Made by a program: the position numbers and the translations under genes. Below, piece by piece: positions 25,901 through 37,900 of a stretch of 64,000 nucleotides of DNA (position 1 is its first letter; each line of letters starts with the position of its first letter). The notes under the pieces were generated by a model. That model was not told the DNA's origin and did no database searches. It saw only the letters and a program-made list of their open reading frames with translations. This DNA is from Trachythela sp. YZ-2020 (lineage: Eukaryota; Cnidaria; Anthozoa; Malacalcyonacea; Clavulariidae), in assembly GCA_016169945.1 (NCBI GenBank), contig JADLSH010000358.1:3381001-3445000 (forward strand), in the 5' to 3' direction.

Positions 25901-28900
25901 ATCTTGTGATTGATGTCAGCATCCATTTATTTCATGTTTCCCCGGTGAAAATATATTCTATTCCCAAGCCGATTTCGATGTACTTTAGCTTTTCAGAAAC
26001 CGTTGGCCTTCCTCAGTAAGATTATCAACTGTTTGATAACCATATTTGATAGTAAACAGCTAAAATATTCTCCGAAAGTTTATACTTTTGCTCTTCGGCG
26101 CGAAAATGGCAACTCAAGAAGAAACGAGCCCGCTGTTTTCGGTCAGCGTCGACAAATTGCCCACCTGTTTAGTGCGCTGCCACCGCTTAGCACGTTAAAG
26201 CGCCTGGGTACGAGGCTGTCATAAAACATGAGCAGAGGCTGACTTGTGACTGACTTGAGATACCGTCGGCAACAAATTCTACAGATAAAAAAATAGTGGA
26301 GTTATTATTCGTGCGCGAGTGAGCATTCTGCACCTATAATTTCTACATGAGTCAAACACATATTTTTATTAATAGCAATAGAACCTGAGCCGTTGATTTT
26401 GAGAAATGAAAAGAAAACCAACGTCATCGCAATTGTTATCCCTGTGGCATTAGTAATCGCTTTTGTGGCATTAATATTCGCACTAATATTTTGGAGGATT
26501 AAAAGGAGGAAAAAATTGTTACTAAGTGTAATTGGAGCACACGAGTCTGCAATTTCTCCGTCGCCATCAAATACAAATCTTTATCAACATTGTCCACCAC
26601 GGTAGGTGCCATGCAGATTATTTAACGTAATGTACTAATAGGACACCTAGCAAGCCCTCTGACAATACAGCACATATCTGTACGCATATAATAGCAAATT
26701 CAATGGCTTTAGTTGTTTTACCGATAAAGCATGCAAGTTTGAACATGCTGTTTTGATTACCTTCCTGAAGAGTGAAGTCCAATTAATCAATTTGAACTGC
26801 TTATTGCAATTTACATTTCTTGCGGTTTAATCCAAGGTTAATTCTCCTGTTCTTGGATCCTATGACTGAATTAGAACTTTAATCAACTGAATAGTTTCCT
26901 TTAACCTATTAATTTATTGTAACTTGTAATCTTCTATTATTCTTAATATTTACATATAATGTAAAAGTATACTGGAATAATATAAATAGCTTACTAATTT
27001 CAAATTAATTTGGATTAAATTTAAGAGAAATCAATAATTGCTTTTTCGAGCTGCACATAAGCCAAATGAATAATGCAAGAATACTCGACTTACTATCAGT
27101 TTGCTAGATGAAAATAAATATTATGACACGATATGATTTGCTCATGAGAAAGATACTGTTAGATCTTTGAAAATACAGTGTGTAAACTTGTTACATTGCA
27201 CCTTAATCATTCTTTTGCACTTCAGCTACAACGTCGCAGAAACATCGTCAAAAGTGAACGAAGTAGAACTGGACGAAAAAGAAGTGAACGTAATTTATGT
27301 TCCTCAAGAGATCCAAGATGCGATCACACATGGTCTTACAGATGGATATGAATTCAACGCTGAGCAGATTAAGTTCGAAGAATGTCTAGGTAAAGGTGCA
27401 TTTGGATACGTGCATCGTGCCCGAGCTCTAGGAATAACTACAGAACCGGAATGGACACTGGTTGCTGTGAAAACGTTGAGTGGTAAGACACACCTTACAG
27501 TGTTGTTGAAGTAGAGACCGAGCGCACTGTCACGTACGCAAGGGGAATGGGGGGCTGCGTGACCGCCTCCTAATGGTTTTCAAAATCCATTCAACTATAT
27601 TAGAGCGTAAACCAAGTAAAAAATTTGTGAATATGGGGTGATGTTGATTTTACGCCTACAATTATAACATATTTACATGTGGGGCTCCCAGCTACATGTT
27701 ACTTTCGATTTACAAGATGTCTATACAAGTAAGTGGGGGTATGCTCATCATCCTTACTTGGAGATGAAAGGACGCAGCTGTACCTGATTGAGTCGAAGGC
27801 TTAGTAAGGGCCCCTCTGGCTGCCACCGTATGACTCATGTATGATCATGGAGCGCAGCTATACGAGGGAAGGGTAGTTTAGGATTATCCCATCCCATCCC
27901 ACCCTATAAACATTCAGTGTGGCAGGAAACCGGAGTACTCGGAGAGAACCCACGACTTTTGGTAGAGCGTTGACTAACTCTCTTCACATAAGTACCATGA
28001 TGAGTTCGCAGCACGAATCGAAGTGAATAGCTTCACGTATACGTAACTTTGTTCTCCTTGTTCTAAAAAATAATGTGACCTTACTAGCCACCTTAGCTAT
28101 TATCATGCAGGGATGTTTGGATTCACTCTCTCTTCCCCTGATATTATGAGGAGAGATTTGAGGACGCATATTCTCCATATTATGTTTCAGAACCCGTCAC
28201 AGATAAATCCGTCGAAGATTTTATTGCCGAGATTGAACTGATGAAGAAACTTGGAGATCATGAAAATATCATTCAAATGCTTGGGTGCTGTACTTTAACA
28301 TTGCCAATTTGCCTAATAATGGAATATGCTCCGTATGGGAATCTACTAACGTCTCTAAGAAGAGTTAAAAGCAAGGTATGTGCATAATGAATATTGTCTA
28401 TAAAATAGTACGATCAGCGAATATCACAAGTCTTAACAAAAAAAAATGGCTTCTTGGTTCAGGGGGTAGCATAGTCGAGTTAGAGGTCTAGTTAATTGGC
28501 AATGTGTGACGTGAATTCCGGACCGAGAGGCAAATCACTGATTTAAATTTCGTACACCTTCACAAACTCACAAAAAAATATTCCAATCCGAACAATGGAA
28601 AAATAGAAAACAAATTTAAGAAAATCAGAAAAAAATTACAAAAAGAAATACAAATATCAAACAAAAAAATCACATGATTTTTCAATCTCGTACACTTTAT
28701 GGCTGTTGTTGACCATGATTTTTCGCCATTTCTTCTAAAATCACAATCGTTTAATATTAAAAAGTACGAGCTGGTTAGACGCAGCACTTTAACTTTCATA
28801 TTGTTCATATATAGCTTGAAAACGATTCAATGAAGACGAGTCCTGTACCGGAAAAATTAGAACTTACTGAAACTCCTTCAAGTAAAGAGGTATATTATAC

Positions 28901-31900
28901 TTTAATAGTATGTACAATCGCGCAAATTTCGGTTGGTTAGGAGGGGAAGGGAGGAGGGGCAACTGCTTCGTCTGAAAAATGGTCGATTTGTTGGAATATT
29001 TAACCCGAAAAAGGCTAAAACAGCCACATTTCAGTGTAACAAGTTCCTGGTCCAAAAAGGGGCTTTGTTGGAAATTCTGGAGGAGAGTAACATGTCATTT
29101 GGCGAATATACAGACATGCTTAACTATTAGCTAGAAGACTCCTATTTTAGAATGTTTAGTCTGGCTAAATAAAGGGAAGGATTCATTATTGTACCTCCGA
29201 CAATTGTATTTCTTAAGCTTCAATAGACCTTATGCATGCATAATGACGTTTTCTTACGGTGCGTGACCACAACTACGAGAATGCTTTTCGAGTATTTCCT
29301 ATCTAGTTTTCTATTAAGATCCTCGCGAAGCATTCAAATTCTGGAAGTTGTAGTCACGCACCGCAAAGAAACGTCATAATACATAAGGTCTATTTGACAG
29401 TTTTAAACGATCCATGGTGTGTCTATACTACTAGAAATACACGCATACAAAATCCCGTCGCATATTCGAACCAAACAATTTACTCCCCCAAAAGTTATTG
29501 TGACATGAAGTACTGAGTCGATCGCTGTAATGGCATTACCATCATAGATATACATGAACTTGTGGTTAGAGCTCGACAGCTGGACTCTGTAGCTCAGTTG
29601 GTTAGAGCGCTGCACCGGAATCGCAGGGCCGCAGATTCAATTCCTGCCAGGGACCTATAGTTGCATTTTTCGCAGCTGTTCCTGGTTAGGTCTAATAAAC
29701 GTATAGAATTTACACGCGATAATTTCCATCTACAAAAACCCTTCAACTATTATTCAATCGAGTGAGATGCCAACAAAATTTAATAAATTAAAAGAGGTCG
29801 GACAACTGTATGTAGACAACCTAAGTTTGCAGCCCAATATATTTGCAGAGCTGCCACATTGGTTACAGTTAAATATGTTATCACCCATAAAATCCCGCTG
29901 AAAAACGCTTGTATTCTTCAGCCAACACTTCTGAGTCTATGAAATATCTGTAAAACGTGTATATAGCTGCTCAGCCACGAAATGAAGAAAAATATTTCCA
30001 TTGATTGATTGCATAATGAAATTTAAGCAAACTCTTTTCCTTTTGTCTGGTGTGCTGCTGTTTAAAGATATATAATTGAGTAAATATCGATCTCTTACTT
30101 AGTGCGCAAGTGTTTTTAAAGGCGATATTAACTGAAACAGCTTCTCCTAGTGCGCTAGTGGTTGCGGTAAATTATTATATCAGTATTGGTCTCATTATTG
30201 TTTAAATAACGAGTATTAACCAAACTGCCAAAGATTGCAAATGAGTGGAAGCCGTAAGAGCGAAGAGGGCAGGAGGAAGAGAGGACGACTAGCAACAACA
30301 TGAAGGAGGGCGCTAGAGAAAGATTTCATGAAGCAGCAGTAGCTATACCTGGAACTGGGCCAAGACAGTGGCCTTAGATAAAGCAAACTGGCGAAAATGT
30401 GTGGCTCAATGTTCGCAAACGAACGGAAGAAACAAAAAGATTAACCAAACCTTTAACTGCTACGCTACATTTTGAAGCTGGCTATTTACTAAACATCGTC
30501 TTATATCTGATGCGCTACAGTTTAAACTTTAAATATGTTTACTAACTGAACATTCCAGTTCCCTTTATTTCGCAAGTGTATAAAGATGATTTTCAATAGG
30601 ATTATCTTTCCTCATTTCTCTGGCACATACACTGGTTTCTTGTATTTTAACGTACCCTAACTTGTACGCTGGAGCACCTGCAGAGACCAGTATCTCTTCA
30701 TCTGATGCACAAGTGCTTGAGCTAAAAGAATAATCATCTCCATATCCTTAAATATCAGCGCACCAGATATTAGACCAATATTCAGTTAATCAATAATCAT
30801 CTTTAAGAAATGGCGTACCAGATGGAAGTTGTTTTAGTTAATAATCATCTTTATGCACTAGCGCACCAGATATCAGACCAATGTTCGGTAAATGATCAGT
30901 CGTCAGTTAAACACTAGCATAGCAGATATGAGACCATTGTTCAGTGAATAATTAACTTTAAAACTAGTGCAACATATATAAGACTAATGCCTGTATTCTA
31001 AAAGCTCACTCACACTCACACTCAAAGAGTGGAGGTTCAATTTGAGCTTCCCTTGGGTGTCAGTGCTGTTTTTGAATAGCTGGAGGGTTAGTTCCGTACC
31101 ATACTATGTGGCTACTCACCCTCCAGCTATTCAAAAATACTACTGACACTCAAGGGAAGCTCAGATTGAACCTCCACTCTTTGAGTGTGAGTGTGAGTGA
31201 GCTTTTAGAATACAGGCGTAAGGCTCGGTCAGATAACAGTAAGCACTATAGCACTATATATCGTCTTTAAGAGCACTTGCGTACCAAATTCGAGATCGAT
31301 TTTTAATCAATAATTATCTTTAAAGAGTAGCGCACCAGACAAAAGGAAGAATGTTTGGAAATAAAATTCTTCATTTCATAGCTGGGCAGCTATATATACG
31401 GATTCCTTTGACGTATAATACAGACATTTTATAGACTCAGAAGTGTTGGCTGAAGAATACAAGCGTTTTCAGCGGGTTTTTATGGGTGGTAACATACTTA
31501 ACTCTAACCAATGTGCCAGCATTTCAAAAATAATGTGGGTGCAAACTTAAGTTATCCACACACAGTTGTCCGACGATATCAATATTTTTTAACCGTCATA
31601 GAATGGTGCAATCGAACAAGAATCCTTCCACGAAAAGTTGTTTCTTGAAATAGATCATTTATCAGGTATAACTAGCCACATCTATTTGTCTACTCTTGTT
31701 GCATAACTGTTTGCTGCATGAACACTTTGTTCAATATATATACTTGTTATAATGGAATATTATATTCTGATCATGTATTTATCGCTGCTCTTTCGATATC
31801 AATTCTTTAAAAAATATTTGTTTAAATTTATTTCGAGACCACAAATCTATTTGCTAATTGGTAAACATTGCTCATGAGAGTTATCTCGTTGCATGTGTTT

Positions 31901-34900
31901 TCATTCCTATAAAAGCTATAAAAAGAGAACAACTTGCTGTTTCTTCTTTCACAAAACCCAGGAGTTTTTGTGCTGCCTCTTCGTTTCGCTACCCATTGTA
32001 CATGAGCTGATATATACGGCGAATTGGTCAGCCAATCAAATTGCAGAAAAACTGATATGGCAATATTGCAATAGTTAATATTCAGGCTAATACGGATTAA
32101 TTCATAAAATATTTATGTGATTTTTAGGAAAAGAAACCACCAAGTTTGAAGCGCGAAATTTAGTTGAAACTAATGCATATCTGGAATCATTTGCTCTTCA
32201 AATTGCTAATGGAATGGTATATTAATTCTTCATATTTAATTCCATGTAACTGAATTCGCCTAAAAGCACGGCATAGTATAAGTTTTTCCAAAATCGGAAT
32301 GGTTTAATAGTGTGCCATTTTCATGTGCCATTGTCGTGCTATGCGTACGCTTAACAAAGCGCCATATAAATTTATATCAAATAGTGAATATTGGTCATTT
32401 TATGTGTTTTGGAAGGAGCATAGAAAAAGCCTTCCAACTAAAAAAGAATGAAATTCGACCATTCAAGAAAGAGATATATCGTGTTGTATTTTTGGCAACA
32501 AAATGGCGGATTTATCAATTCTTAAATCCGCTATATCTTTCAATAGAAATGCCAATTTCTGTTTTCAGATTTATGATTCTTTTGGAATGCTTCTTCAATG
32601 AAATATGTTCGGTAAAAATAATCATTATAATGACGTCATTTTCTTGCGAAAATTGGAACAATTCGAATAACAAAAACATACATTTTGTAAGACCGTTGCG
32701 TTCAGTTTTGATGTGTAATTTCGTGGAAGCATGATCATGTAAACTGAGAAAACCATTTCGATCTTTGAATACCCACCGTGTGCAGTATGACAAACTCTGG
32801 CCATTCGGCTCAGAAACAAGAAACAAACGACTGGTTTGAACTGGTTTCGGAAATGTAACTCGTGTGTCGGAGCTATAAAATATTATCAATTTATAATACT
32901 TCTGATGTGCAGAAATTCTAATGAGTAATGCAAAAGAAGTCGGTTATAATTTTTCTTTTTGGAATACCTCTTTGAAGCATCATGCATGCAAAATCCCGAG
33001 TATAACAAATGGGTAATTTTCATATTACCCTCTAGTTGTTAAGAACATCAATACTAAGACGAAGCTTGTAGTCCTACAGGTACTTTATCTTTGTACCCGG
33101 AAGAAATTCCCACAGATTTCTATTCACGAACCATTGGGAATTACCGTGTAGATGATATCAAAAGTTCCCCAAGAATCCGGGCACGGCAATAATTATTCCG
33201 AAATTTATTATTAACTGATACGCTCTCTACTCCTTCTACCTGGCTTCAACCGGAATCGATTAACTCGAATCGTCTCTAATCTCTATTGTACTAAAATCTG
33301 GCTATTTTCTCACAAAAACAAAAAATCACTAATGGCATACAGCCTATAGTCTCTGACGTTAAATCGGTAGTTCTAAAAGTCTTGTTGTCGTTAATGCATG
33401 CAGCTGCTGTTGTTTATAGGTAACTTTGTTTTTAATTATTCGTGCACAAATTATGTAAATTTCTACCTTCGCATTTCTTTAAATAATTATATCCTTGGAA
33501 GCTTGGCTATATATCCACCGAACATAGAAAATATATATTTTGTTTTTGCTTAGACATATGTGGCAGGACGAGGAATTGTTCATCGCGACCTTGCAGCGAG
33601 AAATATTCTCATTGGTAGAGATTATAAATTAAAAATCTCGGATTTTGGTTTGTCCAAGGAAGGTGTATATGTAAAATCAACCAGTGGGAAGATTCCACTT
33701 CGATGGTTGTCGATTGAAGCTATCCGTGAAAGGATTTATTCTAGCGCCAGTGATGTGTAAGTCGTTTTCCTTGTTTCACCTCACAGTCCTTAATTACGAC
33801 ATATTTCAAAATCTGCAAACGTTCAAATCAAGTAGTATAAGCCTGTTAACATCAGGACATAAATAGTATCTTCAGTCATAAGAATATTAAGGCAGTAAAA
33901 TAATTACTATGCATATGATGTCATCTGTTTGTCAAATTCAGTGAGCTCCACATATATCTGGAATAAGAACTTCCAATATTTAGCCAATTAATAAGAAAAG
34001 TTAAGCCAAGATGGCGGCAATTGACGTCCAAGCTCTATGAAGGTCATAAACAGTTTTCGTACCGGTTTTTTCCAGCTAATAACGTGTCGTATCGCTAATG
34101 AAGTTGTTATTTCATAATGTTATTTTAGTTAAATCGAAGTAAAAACACGAAATTTTGGCACACGTACACCTTGCCGCCTTGTGCTAACCGCGCAGACAAA
34201 ACAATTGAAAGGGACTGGCACTGGACGTCAATTTCCGCCATCTTTGGCTTCACTTTTTGGAAGCGAGTTCATATATATATATAGAGCTCACAGGTCAAAT
34301 GCTGTATGTATATACGGAAAAAATTTACATATATTTATTTTAATGTAACTGTATTTTTATCTTTTCGTTTACGTAGTTGGTCTTACGGAATTGTATTGTG
34401 GGAAATCTGCACACTAGGTACGTTTAATGTGAATAAAATAGAAACGAACGTGTAGTGTTGTTAAACTATTTTTATTTGCTAATATATATTTCAGCCCAGC
34501 TGAGAAAAAGAATAATGTTGCAATTCATTTTGCATCTGAGACAACCAATTTATGGGCTATTTTAACCAATTTGTTTTGACAGTATAATTAATGAGCTTTT
34601 CACCTAATCAATCATACATGGTACAGGTATACCCTTGTAAATCCAATAGAAACAAATAATATAAATGCTAATTAGGTACAAGCACTAGTGGTCCTTACCC
34701 TTCTGTTACACCCACGAGTATTTGTAATGTCTAACAAGTTTAATTTGCCGTTTCCTTATTATTACAACACGGTGGCTAACACAGTAACCACTATACTTAT
34801 AAACCTAATCTTATAACCATTTCTTACTTATTCTCTTTAGGCGATTTTCCTTATCCAACACTGTCAGACAGAGAATTGCTGAAGTACCTGGTTAGTGGTG

Positions 34901-37900
34901 AGAGGCTGGAAAAACCAAGTAACTGCACAGATGAAATGTAAGTGATGGTAGTATAATATAATATATTCTGATGTATATGTTAATAATTCGGAAACGACCA
35001 GCAGAGATTTAGGAATAAGAAAGGCAGGGATTTCTGCAGTGATAAACGAGCTAGATTTTGTGCATTAATAAATTTTTCGACCAATGCTATATAAACATGA
35101 TCCCCTTTTCGATATTCCTCTTCCACCTTGATGATAGGTTATTGCGTGAAACAGGCTGTAGTAATGGATAGCTTGATGTAAGCGAAAACTGTATATAGTC
35201 AAATCTGCAGACATGCATGTTTCGCCGTTCAACGGCTCGTCAGTGCAGCTTGTAACGCAATCTAGATGCGAGTGACTTCGTATTTATACACCATACGCTT
35301 GCTCTCCCAAGCGCATGTGGTACAATACTCAGACACATGCGCATCCAGACATGCGTGAAGTGTCTTGGGGCCAGAGTGCTCAAACGACCACAATGGAAGT
35401 GAGCTTTTGCATTATCGCTTATAGCCACCAATTAACCTCACAGAGTGCTCAACAACACAAGTGAAGGAGCTTATATAGTCAAATCTGCAGACATGCATGT
35501 TTCGCCGTTCAAGGGCTCGTCAGTGCATCTTGTAACGCAATCTAGATGCGAGTGACTTCGTATTTATACACCATACGCTTGCTCTCCCAAGCGCATGTGG
35601 TACAATACTCAGACACATGCGCATCCAGACATGCGTGAAGTGTCTTGGGGCCAGATTGCTCAAACGACCACAATGGAAGTGAGCTTTTGCATTATCGCTT
35701 ATAGCCACCAATTAACCTCGCAGAGTGCTCAACAACACAAGTGAAGGAGCTTATATAGTCAAATCTGCAGACGTGCATGTTTCGCCGTTCAACGGCTCGT
35801 CAGTGCAGCTTGTAACGCAATCTAGATGCGAGTGACTTCGTATTTATACACCATACGCTTGCTCTCCCAAGCGCATGTGGTACAATACTCAGACACATGC
35901 GCATCCAGACATGCGTGAAGTGTCTTGGGGCCAGAGTGCTCAAACGACCACAATGGAAGTGAGCTTTTGCATTATCGCTTATAGCCACCAATTAACCGCA
36001 CAGAGTGCTCAACAACACAAGTGAAGGAGCTTATAGAGTCAAATCTGCAGACATGCATGTTTCGCCGTTCAACGGCTCGTCAGTGCAGCTTGTAACGCAA
36101 TCTAGATGCGAGTGACTTCGTATTTATACACCATACGCTTGCTCTCCCAAGCGCATGTGGTACAATACTCAGACACATGCGCATCCAGACATGCGTGAAG
36201 TGTCTTGGGGCCAGAGTGCTCAAACGACCACAATGGAAGTGAGCTTTTGCATTATCGCTTATAGCCACCAATTAACCTCACAGAGTGCTCAACAACACAA
36301 GTGAAGGAGCTTATATAGTCAAATCTGCAGACATGCATGTTTCGCCGTTCAACGGCTCGTCAGTGCAGCTTGTAACGCAATCTAGATGCGAGTGACTTCG
36401 TATTTATACACCATACGCTTGCTCTCCCAAGCGCATGTGGTACAATACTCAGACACATGCGCATCCAGACATGCGTGAAGTGTCTTGGGGCCAGAGTGCT
36501 CAAACGACCACAATGGAAGTGAGCTTTTGCATTATCGCTTATAGCCACCAATTAACCTCACAGAGTGCTCAACAACACAAGTGAAGGAGCTTATATAGTT
36601 ACAAGCTGCGCTTGGTGAGGGCAAGAGTATGGTGTATAAATACGAAGTCACTCGCATCTAGACTGCGTTACAAGCTGCACTGACGAGCCGTTGAACGGCG
36701 ATTTGACTGCAGATTTGACTATATATATATAGTGGGTGGGGCAAAAAAAAGTACGAGTGTTTGATTTAGTATAACTTAAAAAATAAAAGAGCTATTACAC
36801 TGAACTGAACAAATTTCTTTGCATTCGGCGATGTCTAACTTAAATTTTGCTATATGCCATGTGCATTTTCATACAATATTGACTGAGATAGCTGCGTTTT
36901 ATTTGATAACCGTTACCATTTTATCGTAAGTATTATTTAAATGAAGTGAAGTTGAAGTTAGAAATGTTTCTTGAATAGATACGCTCTTTTATTCTAACAT
37001 TTGGCCTTCTAACTTCTACTTCACTTCATTGAAACGAATACTTGTGTAAAATGCTAATGGTTATCAAATTATTTAATAGGCCATTTTTAGCTAATTCTCG
37101 ACACTTCCAAAAATGTTTACTCAAGTTTAAACGCAGCTATCTCGGTCAATATACTAAATCAAACAGTCGTACTTTTTTTTGCCCCACCCGGTATATATAT
37201 AGATTTTCGCTTACCTCAAAACTTGTCTGCAACAGGCTGTTTCATCTGTAAAAGAATCCTTTTACAGATGAAACAGCCTGTTGCAGACAAGTTTTGAGGT
37301 AAGCGAAAATCTATAATTTGCTCTAACTATATGTTTGCGACGCGAGTTAAAAACTGCTGAAAAAAGCTGCTATCCGAGTTAAAAACTGCTATCTGAGATT
37401 AAAAGTAAGAATTGAATCGAACATGAAAATAGTTAATTTTTTGGATGTTACTTTAAACCTCAACAACGGTAAATATTCTCCATATCGCAAACCAGATAAC
37501 CCACCTCTCTTCATTAATGTGCAATCAAACCACCCACCCTGGATCATTAAGCAGCTACCCCAGGCAATCAGCAACAGAGTTTCACAACGATCTAGCGATG
37601 TTGAGGAATTTTCCAATGCTGCACCTGCTTATAACGAAGCCCAACAATCTAGCGGATTTACGAAAAGCGTTGAATTCTTAGACACAGGTAACGAGACCCC
37701 CACGCAAAGTGAAAGAAATCAAGGAAGGAAAATTTCCTTGTTTAACCCACTATATAGTAGAAACGTTCAAACCAACGTAGGCAAGTGTTTATTAGAATTA
37801 TTAGGCAAGCATTTTCCCAGTGGCCATCCCCTTCATACCATCTTTAATCGAAACTCAGTAACAAAAGTTCAACTAGCCATGAAAATTCCTGCAACTGTCG

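Larger units (their letters stand above)
35192..36599 (-). repeat. 280-bp tandem array (five units), retrozyme-like
   Basis: Five head-to-tail units of exactly 280 bp differ from one another at only a few positions. Each unit's minus strand encodes one hammerhead ribozyme, so a minus-strand transcript would self-cleave into 280-nt monomers. This matches metazoan and plant retrozymes (non-autonomous retroelements that give small circular RNAs). A sixth unit is cut off at 36599. A damaged inverted piece follows (36600-36730). Each unit also contains a repeated 63-codon open frame, which I do not believe is a gene. The array lies in the last RTK intron, antisense to the gene. Confidence 0.9.

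Noticed and set aside
29582..29654. Functional tRNA gene
   Set aside because: A and B boxes are present, but the acceptor stem does not pair and the anticodon loop lacks the usual U33.
32312..32889. Overlapping frames of 140 and 124 codons on opposite strands
   Set aside because: They lie in an RTK intron and are not conserved in style. They look like chance frames in an unidentified repeat.
35240..36551. Five repeated 63-codon frames on the minus strand as a small-protein gene family
   Set aside because: They are part of the 280-bp tandem unit that carries the ribozyme. They overlap structural RNA, have no upstream gene signals and no recognisable motif.
35192..36599. CRISPR-like array
   Set aside because: The units are contiguous 280-bp copies without unique spacers, and the genome is eukaryotic.
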